A DNA stretch of 64,000 nucleotides from Chamaecrista fasciculata (GCA_003254925.1 QANZ01053186.1:79232-143231); one strand, 5' to 3'. Shown: positions 1-12,764, counted from the stretch's first letter. The notes: a model not told the origin generated them from the sequence alone. Numbers and translations are program-made.

Positions 1-18
1 TATATATATATATATATA
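1..18. repeat. (TA)n microsatellite
   Basis: Nine TA units at the very start of the window, continuing into AT-rich DNA. The rest of 1-313 is the upstream and 5' untranslated region of the FKBP gene, with purine tracts near 207 and 245. Confidence 0.8.
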
Positions 19-189
19 CATAAATAGATATTAGTAATTGTTTATATGATTTATATAATATTTTTTTTAGGAAATTCATAGGATCTTACGATCCTCGATT
101 CGATCTTACGATTCGATCTATCTTATGCCCTTTCCGATTTTAAGTAAGATCTCGATCTTGACTGCATTGATTATCTCAGTGGGGATTTT

Positions 190-231
190 TGAAGAGCAAT
201 CCTTGTACCAAAAAAAAAAAGAATTTTGAGG
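190..231 (+). repeat. degenerate poly(A) micro-insertion in FKBP 5' leader
   Basis: A short tract ending in TGTACC followed by ten A lies between two imperfect copies of a roughly 17-bp sequence ending in GCAATCC (about 183-201 and 220-237). It resembles the perfect-TSD poly(A/T) micro-insertions elsewhere in the window but is older or coincidental, since the flanks differ at about three positions. Confidence 0.3.
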
Positions 232-313
232 GGCAATCCAATTAGAAAAAAAAAATAATAAGAAGAAAATCCCAGCGTTTGCCGTCGTCGGCGATTGATC
301 GGAGTGTGGAGCC

Positions 314-3300
314 ATGGCGACTACGAGAGCCACGTACTTATCAGAGTGTGCGGTCGAGGATGATTCCGACGAAGAACCCGGTGAAGAGATCGATTCGGCA
401 CCGCCGCAAGAGGTTGGCGAAGAGAGGGAACTCAATAGCTCCGGTCTCAAAAAGAGGCTCCTCAAGCTCGGTCATGGATGGGAGACTCCCGATATCAATG
501 ACGAAGTAACTGGTACACATCCCTCAAACATTTTGGTTTCTACGGAACGAAAATGGAAGAAAAGACTCAGTTCTTTGTTATGTAACTGATGTGGATAATA
601 CTGTTGTGTTAAGTAAGAAAATGATATTGTTATTGATGCAGTTCACTATGTGGGGACTTTGCTTGATGGAACAAAGTTCGATTCCACTAGAGATAGGGGT
701 GATCCTATTACACTTACACTTGGTCAAGGTGAGCTCTGCTTCACATTCTAAGGAAGTTATAAATAGTTTTTCTGGAACTGGATGATTTTTGGTATGATAA
801 TAGCTTCTTTATATGTTGATTCCCTTGTGGGATTGACAGATCAACTGGTTGCTGGGTTAGATCACGGGATTATCACCATGAAAAAAGGGGAGGTCGCATT
901 ATTCACATTATCTTCTGAGTCAGGCTATGAATTTGGGAGTTCTGGAGACATTCCACCCAACTCAGTCCTACAGTTTGAGGTTGAACTCATTTCCTGGATC
1001 AGAGTGGTAGATATTTACAAGGATGGTGGGGTTCTCAAGAAAATTATGGAGAAGGGGAGCAGCAATGAGCGACCCAGTGATCTAGATGAAGTGCTTGGTA
1101 TACTAATATTATATGCATATTTTTTACTTCTCTTTCAAGTTGAACATGTTAATAAGACGAGATACATCAATCCAATATTTTATGTTACATTATCTCTGTG
1201 GACCTGTTTTATCAGTACAAATTGTATGGGCTCAATAATTCCTGAATCTTGTACTACTGCAGTGAAGTACCAGGTGGCATTATTTGATGGCACTGTTGTT
1301 GCTGAAACACCAGAAGAGGGAGTTGAATTCCATGTAAAAGATGGTATTTGTACTCTTATTTCTCTAAATAGGGTGATAATTATGTTTATTTTCTTTATAA
1401 TTCATGTGATCATTTGTTGTACTTCTTGAAGGTCATCTCATCCCAGGACTGCCGAAAGTAATTATGACTATGGAAAGGGGAGAGAAGGCTAAGTTAATTG
1501 TTCAACCTCAGTGTATGTCTTTTGTTCTCCTAGTCCATCTACTGATTTTGTATGTTTGGTCTTTCTAGACAAATAACTGCTGTCTTGTATGTCCATGTAT
1601 TTTCTGACCCTAGTCTTGTGACATACAAGGATCTTTGTGCCCATTAAAGTGTTTATGCTAACTGTTAGTCAGTTTGTGCTCTCACAGCACTTAGATTACT
1701 GAAAAGTAATTGGTCTCGGTAAAAGAAATTAACTCATGGGATCATGCTTGTTGTCATTCATGAGAACTCAAATGATGAAACGACAACTAAAAGTTTCGCC
1801 TGATCTAGGTATAGGATTTTTCTGTGAGCTAGGGTTCAAACATCAAACGCTACAAATTGTAGTAATTTTTGCAGCTTCTTGATATCAGCTATTCTGTTTG
1901 TGGATTCCAGCTTTTAATTTCTGTTGTCTTTTTATAGCTTTGGGGATCTTGTGGTCCAGTATCTCACAAATTAGTTTGTAATCATGGTTTTTTGTTGCAG
2001 ATGCCTTTGGGGAGAAGGGGAGAGAAGCTGGTGGTGGTTTCCATTCGATCCCATCAAATTCAGTGCTACATGTTAATATTGAATTGGTGTCTTATAAGCC
2101 TGTTATTAATGTTACTGGTGACTCCAAGGTACTTAAGAAGATTCTGAAAGAAGGGGAGGGTTCTCTCACAGCCAATGAGGGTGCTGCTGTTACTAGTAAG
2201 AAAACACAGAATATACTACACTATTTAAATTGAGCTTGTACAACTATTGAGGTCTGAGGGTTATTATTGCTTTGATTTAATTGAATCAGAATAGATCTAG
2301 AGTTGTAAGGATCATATAAATTGGTAGTGAATTTTACATCCCTAGCTTGCCATGCTTATATGTTATATGTTTCCTTATAAAAAATATTTTGGCACCAATG
2401 GATTTTAAGGATATGGAGCCTTGTTTTGACTGTACCTCCTGAAATTCTGATTTTTGCTTCTCCCATAGCATATCAAACCCATAAATGACACTTGCTAAAT
2501 ATTTTCTATGATGTTACACTAGTTGTGAAGTTAATAAGTGAAATAAAAATTATTTGATAAACAGACAATTCAGGTCATATCTATCTCCTCTATCCTGATA
2601 TGGACTTCACAAGTTTCATGTTTATCTTTCTCAGATTCAGTGTCACTTTGAGTCCTTACCAAGTACCAACTAGTCATCTGTGAATTTCAAAATACTGAAT
2701 TTCTCTCAAAGCATGAAATGGTGTTTGTTAACAGTTATCCTGTTGGGTCTTTGGGTAAAGAAGAGGATGCAATGCAGACATTTATAGCAGGTGCCAAAAA
2801 ATAAAATTCGGTCTATTGTTTTGTTATAAAGCATGTGTCATGCATATATAATACTTTTTATGAATACTTTTTTAGGAAGCATCATTTTAGATGGATGATC
2901 TATAAAATATGATATTTGTTTCTATTATTCTATCTACTGATTAATTTTTTTTTTAACTTTTATGGCAGTTAACTATGTAGCTATGGTAGAAGATGGCACT
3001 ATATTTGAGAAAAAAGGAATTGACGATACCCAGCCCTTGGAATTCATAACTGATGAAGGTTGGCTTATTACTAATGCTTAACCTCTTCCATACAAGTTTT
3101 TTTTTTTTTTTCCTTTTTTGTTCAATAGTTTGAGGCATCTAGGAAGCAATGATACTAGTGGCCATATTTTAATCTCTGTAGAACAAGTAATCGTTGGTCT
3201 AGATCGAGCGGTGGCAACAATGAAGAAGGGTGAGAGGGCCATTATAAGGATACATCCTGATTATGCATTTGGTGATGTGGAAACAAGGTGCGATTTGGCT

Positions 3301-5386
3301 ATTGTTCAACCAGGGTCCACTGTAGTCTATGAAGTTGAGATGATGGATTTTATTAAGGTAAGATTTACTACGGTTCTCGTAGATCTCATTTTTATTCTAT
3401 AAATTAAGAAAGAATTTTATATCATTTCTTAGAGAAATGAAAAAAGAAACGAAGAAAAAGTTAACTTGCATTGTGCTTTATTTTTCTCTGTGGCATATAT
3501 TTTCATTTACAAGTTGTCTGTCCTTTTTTATTTTATGGAAGATGTCTGCATTCCAGAAGGAGTTGCTTGCTTATTCCTATCTTGTTACTTATGCATCTTT
3601 TAATACATTTAGCATTTTTTACTTAAAGGAGAAAGCACCATGGGAGTTGAATAATGAAGAGAAGGTTGAGGCAGCTGGGAGAAAGAAAGAGGAAGGAAAT
3701 GTGTTATTTAAAAATGGCAAGTATCAGAGAGCAGGGAAGAAGTATGACAAGGTAATTCATTGTTTTGCAATTTGCAGTAGCTTTGGTTTCTAAGATCCAT
3801 GGAAATTTTTCTAGTGGTGCCAATTCCATGTTTTCCTGTCATCTCCCAGGCTGTTGATTTTGTTAGTGAAGATGGATCCTTTGGGGATGATGAGCAAAAG
3901 CTAGTCAAGGCACTAAGGGTGTCATGCTGGTTGAATGGTGCAGCATGTAGCCTCAAGCTTCATGACTTTTCAGGAGCAATCAAACTATGCTCACAGGTAA
4001 ACAACCAGTAAAATCACACATAAGATTTTAATTTGAAGTGACCCATGCAATGAGGAAACTGACATGCAAATTGAAAACTGTTAGATTGCCATACCCTGCT
4101 ACTGGTAGTTTTATAAAGCAGTTGAGCATTCATCATTTTTTCATCACACGAGAAGCTTGATATGTATGGAGGCATACCACTCTGGTTCAAAACAAGGAAG
4201 ACAATGTGTGTCTTTTTGCGCAATTATCTAATCGTACAGCTTCTAGCAAAAGGGCCAGAGTGTTGAGAGAAATAATAATCTCCTTCTTATCTCTGCACCA
4301 GGTGCTTGAGGTTGAGTTCTACAATGTGAAAGCTTTGTACAGACGGGCACAAGCTTATATAGAAACTAAAGACTTTCTTTTGGCAGATCTAGACATCAAG
4401 AAAGCTCTTGAAGCTGACCCAGAGAACAGGTACTAGAAAGGTTAATTATCAAATCTGAATGATAGTAAGTAGTAACTGCCTAATTCAGTTTGACTGCTTG
4501 AATTTCTCATTTGGGAAACAATTTGATTTGTTCATTTTCCAGGGAGTTAAAGGTGATTCAGAGGAAATTGAAGCAACTTCAAGCTGAGAGTGACAAAAGA
4601 GATGCTAAGATGTATGCAAATATGTTTTCACATAAAACGAAAGACTCGTCTGTTGCATCAAAGGTGATCAATATCAAAACTTCATTACTTTTTTCTTGTG
4701 GCAATATTGATGATTTTGATAGTTATGATAATATATGAACTGGAAAATCAAATGGTGCCTTCGGAATTCATGAAAGTAGTCTTACGATCGATTGTTCTTG
4801 TGTCCCCTCTGATCCTAGGTAAGATTTTGCCTTGACAGCATTGGTCTTTCATCCATGTGGGCACCTGGCAGTACCTTTTTGGTGGATGCAAGGCGCTATG
4901 CCTGTTTATTTGGCATAGCTACTACACCTTTAGAAGCCCACCTAACAACTAATAACTTAAAGTATTTTAAGCATTGGAATAATATTAAAACCCATCCCCA
5001 TAGCTCATATTACTCTACTAGAAATTATTCTTGTTTCTCCTGTTTCAAAATTTCTCCAACCTCTCTTATTGCAATGTAATTTTTAACGTCAAAATAGTTT
5101 AGGTAAATCTTAGGGTTGTTTAGTAAAATAGAGTGATTTAGATAATGTTATTTTTATTTGCTTAAGCTTTGTTTTTTCCCGTGTTGTTTGTCAATTCTAG
5201 TTTGTTTGGTATAAATATCTAATATCCTTCATTTCAACATAAATTGTATTTGTAACTGAAGTTCCTGCTGATCTGTAGCAGAGAATGAAGATTGAGAGAA
5301 CGGAGGATAAAGGGAAAGATGAAGAAGTGACGAGAATGGAAATGGACAAAGTTGCTGATAGTGCTGCTCCTCCCGATGGTGTTTGA
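314..5386 (+). CDS. FKBP62: FKBP-type peptidyl-prolyl isomerase with three FKBP domains and TPRs (FKBP62/FKBP65 type)
   Basis: Thirteen exons join in frame into 596 residues: 314-512, 642-728, 840-1097, 1263-1343, 1432-1512, 2001-2195, 2969-3058, 3182-3357, 3629-3751, 3850-3996, 4302-4429, 4543-4663, 5282-5386. All introns are GT-AG. Domain 1 (about residues 44-148) keeps the pocket pattern [18 protein letters not shown]. Domains 2 (about 163-267) and 3 (about 277-386) lack the full F-D pair and are probably structural. TPRs from about 401 keep carboxylate-clamp positions (KKEEGN, LNGAAC, VKALYRR), so HSP90 binding is expected. The tail is Lys/Glu-rich. Known family role: cytosolic or nuclear co-chaperones that modulate heat-stress factor activity. 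ATG 314 is the first in-frame start and follows a stop-rich leader. Orthology to FKBP62 rather than FKBP65 is not resolved; at 596 residues it is slightly longer than I recall for either. Confidence 0.93.
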
Positions 5387-6238
5387 TTGCGGATTAGATA
5401 TAAAAGGTGTATAATATGTAATAGAAGAGGCCATGGTCAAAATTTAATGAGGAAAGTTTTCATGTCACGTCTTTGGCTTTTTATTGTTAGAGGTCCTTGA
5501 GAAGAGAAAAGGCAGGGATTTGGGATTGGACTCAATGAGTATTGTAAATGAGATTGTAAAATCTTATAAATTTTAACTTTTTTTATTCATAAATCTTTGA
5601 ATACCAAATATTTCTGATAAGGAATTATTTGTACCAAAAAAATTAATAATTAGTCCTTATGATTTTTAAAGAGAAAATGAATGATTAAAATGCAATAAGT
5701 GTTTGGTGAGCTATACCCTAAGGAGAGGATTCAGGTTCGATCTCTAGAGTCAATATCGTTGGAGGGCTATGACCGTTTCGTCTCTGAGGCTGAATGAGAG
5801 TTACACGGATAGGTAAGGGAAACCCATGTAAGAGAGTTTGAGTTTAACTCAAAAGATATATCTCTTATGATTAAAAGATTGTGAGGACAAAAGTGGAGGA
5901 AAAAAATAGATATTTATTTCTATGCTGATTAAATTTTTTAAACTGTTATGGCAGTTAGAAGATAGAAGTACATTGTTTGTCTCAGAAGACGACATCGTTC
6001 TATTCTTCGCTCTCTTGAGTGTCAGCGTCACTGTGTTCAATATTCTAACATGGACACGGACACATGGTGCATTTTTGGATAGAATTCACAACGTGGCATG
6101 ATTACAAGCGTTGGATCAATGAAACGGTGAGGATGTGGAAGAACTATAGACATAGAGGTTCCAAATTGATCATGGATCTCAATCTGATAACATCTTTTTA
6201 CAGACAGACACAATCATCAGCAGAAAGACAAGTGAAGC
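5387..6238. other. intergenic, FKBP to first SCPL gene
   Basis: AT-rich spacer with the FKBP 3' untranslated region and the SINE-like insertion at 5691-5866. From about 6095 it becomes the SCPL upstream region: a block beginning CGTGGCATGATTACAAGCG recurs near 35494 upstream of the broken SCPL copy, so the promoter-proximal segment was duplicated with the gene. Confidence 0.6.
5691..5866 (+). mobile_element. SINE-like insertion with 10-bp flanking repeat
   Basis: A 176-bp segment lies between two copies of ATGATTAAAA (5681-5690 and 5867-5876). It carries a B-box-like GGTTCGATCTC about 40 bp from its left end and a possible A-box (TGGTGAGCTATACC). Its right end can fold on itself (TTTGAGTT/AACTCAAA). 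A tRNA-derived SINE is the best guess; there is no clear poly(A) tail. Confidence 0.4.
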
Positions 6239-9200
6239 ATGCAAATGGGTGGTGCTGTGTGTTCAGCTTCTACATTATTATTTTCTTCACATTTCGCACT
6301 ATTTCTTCTTCTTCTTCTTCTTCTTCTTCATGTATCACAACAGGTTTGCTCTAGTAGTTCTGCATTCTCTCGCTCACAAGTTAAGTTCCTTCCAGGGTTT
6401 CAGGGGCCTCTTCCTTTCCATCTTGAAACTGGGTATGTATATATATATATTTATATGTTCTTATATATTTACTCAATAAAGTTCTCTTGGAATTGTACAT
6501 TTTGAGATTTTTGTGTTGTTTACTTACCCAAGCTATCTAATAAGTAGGAAAAATACTGTCTTGATGATTTTTCTTAACTCAGGTATGTGGGATTGGGAGA
6601 ATCAGAGGATGTTCACTTGTTCTACTATTTCATCAAGTCAGAGAGGAGTCCAAAACACGATCCTCTCGTCCTTTGGCTAACTGGTGGCCCTGGTTATTCT
6701 GACTTGTATGCCCTTGCTTTTGAAATTGGTAATATATAATTATATACATGTTTTTCATCTAGATTTTAATTTTAATTTTTAAAAATTAATTATCAATTAA
6801 TTTCCTCATCCTCCTTACCTCCAATCCAAGTATATCTTCTTTTCACCAAATATATATATATACTCCTTATGCTTCATTTAGCAATTAGGAGTGGTTGAGT
6901 GAGAATGAGAGAAATTGAAGGGGAAGAGAATATCAACTTCCACATGTTATCTCCTTATTTGGTTAGCAATATGTATTTTTAATGTACTCCAATTAAGGAT
7001 ATTTGGAATTTGTATAGGGGAGGAGAATTTGAATTAAAAATTAATCCTCCATTACCTTCTCCTTCATTTTTTAATTTTTCAAACAAAGGAAAGATCTATC
7101 AATTCTTTCTCCTTTCCCTATCCCAACATAACTTTGAAAGTTTAATTACTGACACAGCGAATATATATACTTTTCTAACTCTATTACTCCAACAAATGGT
7201 TTTTTAGGTCCATTTGCTTTTAAGAAGGAGGAATATAATGGTAGTGTACCTTCACTGGTTCTAAATCCACACTCATGGACTAAGGTTGTTTCTAGTCTTT
7301 ATTATTAATTTCTCAATTTCAATTCCTGTAAGTTATACCATTATATAACATTAACACAACAGACACACACAAACTCATTCATTTGTTTGCTAATTTTATG
7401 ATAATGGACTCTCTCTCAGGTTTCAAGTATAATTTTTGTTGATTTACCTGTTAATACTGGATTTTCCTATACAAAACTCCCCGCTACCACTGAGCGAAGT
7501 GACTATAAACAAGTCGAACATGCCCTTCAATTTATGAGGAAGGTACGTTCTATATATTCAACGTAACATAAACTGATTTTATTGTCATCACTAGAATTTT
7601 AGTAGTATGAGTTCTCAAGTGTAATCTTCTTCTGTATGTAGTGGTTGATTCATCATCCAGAATATTTGTCAAACACATTCTATATTGCTGGGGACTCATA
7701 CTCTGGATTTATCGTCCCTCCTCTTGCCCTTGAAATCTTAAAAGGTACTATTCCCTAATCCTAATAATGGTATGCAAATAAAAACATAAGAAACAAAATA
7801 ATTGTTTTAGTGGAAGACAGCTGAGTTATTTGATTTTATGATTTTGCAGGAAATGAGAACAATGTACAACCTTCAATCAACTATCAGGTTAATAATTATT
7901 TATCTCTGTTTCTAAATTAGTCTTCGTGAACAATAACACATTGTACTACCTCTAATCAATTATTAAGTGATAATGTTCTGAAAATTATGAAGGGATACTT
8001 ACTGGGGAACCCTAAAACTGACGTTGTTGAGGATCAAAATGCTAGGGTCCCATTTTCTCATGGCATGGGTCTTATATCTGATGAACTCTACGAGGTAATC
8101 TATTTCTTAACATATTGATTATTTTTTTTAATCATGTATGGTTGAATTTCATTCCTGGAAAAATTGATACCCTTAACAGTCACTAAAGAGCAGTTGTGGG
8201 GGTGAATATCAAAATGTGGATCCTAGTAATGAGAAGTGTGCCGGATATATTGCAACCTTCCAAAAGGTGGGAATGATAATATATTGGGCCATATTTTTAT
8301 GATAATCTCATTACTCTCTTCATGATGCAGCAATTAATATGCATTTTTCAATTGTGATCATCAGTTAGTTTCAGGATTATATAAAGGACATATTTTGGAA
8401 CCCTCTTGTCCCACTTATTCTCTAAATCCCCAACAACATTCTGGCGCAAGATCTCTCGGTGAATTGTCCGAATTCTCGTTCGTTTCTGAACCATCACTTC
8501 CTACTATAGAGTGTCGAGTAATTCCTTTGTTCTTCTTCTTCATATTGAAATTACTAGGATGAGTTAGAGTACAAGTTTATTTATTGTATAATGTTTTTGT
8601 TTGCATGTAGAATTATGAAGATCTGCTTGCTTACTATTGGGCAAATGATAATATGGTTCGAAAGGCCCTTGGCATTCGTCAGGTATGAGAGTGAAAATAA
8701 ATAAATAAATAAATGGTTGGTGTTGGCTTTAATTACTACTATATGGAATGCAAAACAGGGAAGTGTAGGAACATGGCAGGTGCGTATAGAGTCCCCTTAT
8801 ACTTATGAAATCAAAAGCAGTATTCAATTTCATGAGAAGTTGGGAAATAAAGGATATCGTTCTCTAATATACAGGTGACACAAGTTCAATTCATGAATTG
8901 ATAGTTTATGGCTTTGGGAAAATGCTAATGATGGCTTCTTAATATGTACTTATATGGGTTTTTCATGGCAGTGGAGATCATGACATTATAGTACCATTTT
9001 GTGGAACTGAAGCATGGATTAGATCTTTAAATTACTCTGTTGTAGACGAGTGGAGACAATGGTTAGTGCAAGGCCAAGTTGCAGGGTAAGCAAGTGGTGC
9101 CCCTTGAGAAATCCAATATTCATAGTCATTTTGAGTTTGAAACTTTGCATCCTAGATATTATGTATACACAATGATGATCTAATGGTTGGTGCCTGCTTC

Positions 9201-9917
9201 TGTAGTTACACAAGGGAGTACTCAAATGGGATGACCTTTGCCACTATAAAGGTAAGAGTAAACTAATAAATAATAAGTTGATAACTTAGCTCTTAAAAGA
9301 TTGAAATATAAAGTTTACTCCTTAAAAGGTTAAAACAGTATACTCTCAATCTTTAAAAATCGAGTTATCAGTTCGATAATCTTTTAAAATCGAATTGTTA
9401 GTTTACTCTAAAAGTAATTAATTAAGGAAGTTCTTTAATTCTAGAGTAAATTAATATTTGATTTTTAAATGATGATAAATGTCTCAATTTAGTCTCTAAA
9501 AAATACATTTACAATCAATTTGATCATTTTGTTAAAGATTCCAATCGAAATTTAATAACTATGACTGTAATTTTAAATTTTGTTGAAATTATTATAATTC
9601 AGTGAGGTTAAAAAATATAGTTATTGTTAAATTTGAATTTAAATTTTAACAAAATGATCAAATTGATTACAATTACATCTTTCATGAATTAAATTATATG
9701 ATTTTATTTTTCAAAGATTAGATTAAGTCATTCTATTACTTTTTAAAAAATTAAGTAATTAATTTACTCTTACTCTTAACAAAGTAAGAATTGCATGCTT
9801 CATGTGACCTATTTACATTACATTGATGTGCAGGGTGGAGGCCACACTGCTCCCGAGTACAAACCCAGAGAATGCTTTACCATGTTTGAAAGATGGATTT
9901 CCAAAAAGCCTCTGTAA
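6239..9917 (+). CDS. serine carboxypeptidase-like protein, clade IA (SCPL18 type), array copy 1
   Basis: Fourteen exons join into 484 residues: 6239-6432, 6583-6728, 7208-7284, 7420-7542, 7642-7744, 7850-7887, 7993-8094, 8180-8266, 8365-8517, 8611-8682, 8759-8874, 8972-9085, 9206-9251, 9834-9917. A Leu-rich signal peptide directs secretion or vacuolar entry. The Ser-Asp-His triad is present: GDSYSG (exon 5), SGDHD (exons 11/12), GGGHTAPEY (exon 14). GDSYSG rather than GESYAG points to the acyltransferase-like clade, which uses glucose-ester acyl donors; the substrate is unknown. Oddity: the oxyanion-loop motif reads GGPGYSD instead of GGPGCS, losing a normally conserved Cys. A second in-frame ATG at 6245 aligns with the start of the 17.2-kb paralogue and may be the real one. 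Confidence 0.9.
6302..6330 (+). repeat. (TTC)n microsatellite coding poly-Leu of a signal peptide
   Basis: About nine TTC/CTT units in exon 1 of the first SCPL gene encode the Leu run that forms the signal-peptide core. The paralogue at 17.2 kb has a mixed VLLILLL core without a repeat. Confidence 0.85.
9254..9771. repeat. inverted-repeat element in SCPL intron 13
   Basis: An AT-rich 0.5-kb segment bounded by AAGAGTAAACTA at the left and TTACTCTT at the right, with internal complementary blocks (AGTCTCTAAAAAATAC-type). It accounts for the long last intron here compared with 106 bp in the 17.2-kb paralogue. Ends are approximate. Confidence 0.45.
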
Positions 9918-10380
9918 CCTCAAAAATGAAATAATAAATTTAAATATTTTAGATTGTCCTCTTAATACTTCAATTATACTTCTTGATTATTGTCCTATTT
10001 TAGATTTAACCCTCATAACTCATAACAATATAATATTAGTGTCTCTCCGAGGGTTGGCATTCATGAGCGCATGGGCCATGCCTCCCACACCCATAATGAA
10101 TCTGCACTTATTTGAAAAAAACATAAAATTGATGAAAGATTACTTAAGAAAATAAAAATAGGAGAGGTTAAAATAAAGTGTTTGGCAAATATTAATATCA
10201 AATTAGACCAAGTAATGTTCACATTAGTTGTAAACAATATATTTTTTTTGACACAATAGTGGGGTTAAAAGTTAGAACCCCGACATGTGCTCCAGAACCT
10301 TGCAGCTGCGTGTGTGTTTGTAAGGAACCTATAAAATATTAAAATGAATTAGAGGTCACTCACTCACGAAAATGGAAATG
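9918..10380. other. 3' flank of SCPL copy 1
   Basis: AT-rich 3' region. The first ~150 bp after the stop match the flank after the SCPL remnant ending at 24535, showing that the duplicated unit extended beyond the stop codon. Nothing else recognised. Confidence 0.6.
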
Positions 10381-11290
10381 GACAAACTGGGTATGTATAT
10401 ATATATATATATGTTCTTATTAAAGCTCTTCTCTTGTAATTATTATTGATTCTACTACATTTTGACTTTTGAGGTTTTTTGTGTTGTTTACTTACCGAAG
10501 AAACTATCTAGCAAGTAGGAAAAATACTATCTTGATTTTGTAAAATTAAGATATGTAGGAGTGGGGGATCAACCAGAGGATGTTCAGTTGTTCTATTACT
10601 TCATCAAGTCACAGAGGAATCCCAAAGACGATCCTCTCATGCTTTGGCTAACTGGTGGCCCTGGTTGTACTGCCTTGTATGCCCTTGCTTTTGAAATAGG
10701 TAATACATACTTATATGCATGGTTATTATCGGAGATGTTAGATTCTGAAAGTGTATAAAATTCAAATCGTAACTGTTACCCCAATAAATGATTTTCTAGG
10801 TCCATTTGCTTTTAAGAAGAAGGAATATAATGGTAGTTTACCTTCTCTGGTTCTAAACCCACACTCATGGACTAAGGTTGTTTCTGATCTTCACTAAAAA
10901 TTGATATCTTTAATAGTCTCTGAAGAGCAGTTGTGGGGGTGATTATCAAAATGTTGATCCAAGTAATGAAAAGTGTGCCAGATATATTGCAGCCTTCCAA
11001 AAGGTGGGAATGATAATATATGTTATGGACCATAATTTTATGCTCATCTCATTTCTCTTTTGATGATGCAGAAATTAATACGTAATTTTAATTGTGATTA
11101 TCAGTTAGTTTCAGGATTAGATAGTGGACACATTTTGGGACGCTCTTGTCCCATTTTTTCTCTAAATCCCCAACAATATCCTAACGCAAGATCTCTCAGT
11201 GAATTGTTTGATTCCTCATTCTTCTCTAAACCATCACTTCCTACTGTAGAATGTCAAGTAATTCCTCTGTTCTTAATCTTCATATTGAAT
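10381..11290 (+). pseudogene. SCPL pseudogene B (exons 2, 3, 8, 9 only)
   Basis: The copy begins at the exon 1/intron 1 junction (AAACTGGGTATG near 10387). Exon 2 is 10551-10699 with GGPGCTA, exon 3 is 10800-10876. The intron after exon 3 runs straight into exon 8 (10917-11003), so exons 4-7 with the nucleophile Ser were deleted. Exon 9 is 11105-11257, after which similarity stops near 11290. The Asp and His exons are absent. It cannot encode an enzyme. Retained exons are close in sequence to the 6.2-kb gene. Confidence 0.88.
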
Positions 11291-11309
11291 TTACGGACGC
11301 CAATAGAGT

Positions 11310-11632
11310 GAATCTTTAATTTTCTGGAGTAAAGCACTAAAGCTCATTCTCTGTGTAAAAGAATTCGCAGCAAGAATAGATTCAGTTAGCTCTGATACTA
11401 TGAATAGAGATAATGAATATAATGATGAGAGAGTAAAGAATAGAGATAGCAGAATATAATGTACAATCAATAATATAGTAGCTAACATACAACTTAATTA
11501 AGAATGAAGTTACAGGTAATTAACAAGCCTAACAGAATAAATTAAAACAGAAATAGGTTAGATAATTAAAATATACATATAAGGAAGGCAAAGGGTGTCG
11601 TGAGTGGAAGAGAGCACGTGGCCACACTGTCA
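11310..11632 (-). mobile_element. Copia-type LTR plus leader remnant, minus orientation
   Basis: A 232-bp TG...CA segment (11401-11632) is followed on the minus strand by TA and then GTATCAGAGC, the usual primer-binding site matching initiator tRNA-Met in copia elements. About 90 bp of leader (11310-11400) remains; the coding part is gone. With no second LTR, a target-site duplication cannot be tested. Confidence 0.5.
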
Positions 11633-12570
11633 TTATATTCTTGTAGAATATATGTATAATTTGTAAATCTGTTTCTCAGGATCGGAGACACTTGGTTTTG
11701 TTGTTTTTATCAGGATGCCTGCTTTTTTAAAATTTAGCTTTTCATGCTCAACCTGTAAAGATTAGCTAGTCAGCATCCTAGACTTGCCATTGGCTGAGAA
11801 TAATGTAATCCTGGATTAATTGTTGTTCTTAATATATTCCCTTTTCAGGAAAAAAACAAAAAATAAAAAACTACTGCATACATGAGGTATACATATATAT
11901 TATACATAAAACGTGATCTCCGCGTCTTCCACAAGATACATATATATAAAGAAGGGCAAAGTCAGCTACTGCATATGGAAGGAGGGATTGGCCTAATAAT
12001 TGGATGGGCTTAAATTATAATTTGAGTAATTTTTGAGGTTAATCTGATCTTAAGTTGATTTTAATTTGAACGCTGTTTGAGTAATTTATTGTGAATAAAA
12101 ATTTTTAAATATAAAATTATTTAAATAGGTATATAATAATTACATTCGGTGAAAAAGAAAGGTAGAGAATTGGATTGGACGAGTTAGTCAATTCTTTTTT
12201 TTTTTTTTTNTTAAATAAACTCTATATTAAAAAATGGTAGTTGTTAAATAGATCAGATCGAATCTGATCACATTTTGAACCTTATAACATCCTTTAATTA
12301 GTTTCCACTAATTAGTCCTCCGAGCGAGTCATCATTTGTTGGACTAAATTTTAATATAATTAATTTTATAATTAATTATTATATTTTTGATCATTTGTAA
12401 AAATTTTAATATAATTAATTTTATAATTAATTATTATAATTTTGATAATTTGTAAAAATTTTATTCGACTATATGTTTGGACTAAATTGCACTATTTCAA
12501 ATGTTTCATCAAGCACAAGGACTAATCTGTAATAACTGAATGTATTTATGTCCCTGCTATGGAGGCATAA
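11633..12570. other. AT-rich spacer with a two-unit 55-bp tandem repeat
   Basis: No gene. Two near-identical 55-bp AT-rich units lie at 12346-12400 and 12401-12455. A T-run with one N is at 12193-12212. Confidence 0.6.
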
Positions 12571-12764
12571 TCTCATCCCATCATTAAAAAGGTACTATTC
12601 CCTAATCCTTACCTCTCATCTCTCATAATGGTATGGAAGAAAAAGATTAAAATAAAAACAAATTAATTGTTTTATGTGAAGGTAGGTGAGTTATTGAATG
12701 ATATGATTTTTGTTTTTTTGGAAAATAGTTCAGAAACCAGGAGAATATTTTATCATAAATAAAA

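Noticed and set aside
9823..10155. 110-residue frame at the end of SCPL copy 1
   Set aside because: It overlaps exon 14 in another frame and continues into the AT-rich 3' flank.
10551..10758. Frame with TGGPGC motif read as a possible functional SCPL gene
   Set aside because: The exons with the catalytic Ser, Asp and His are absent, so it is a pseudogene fragment.
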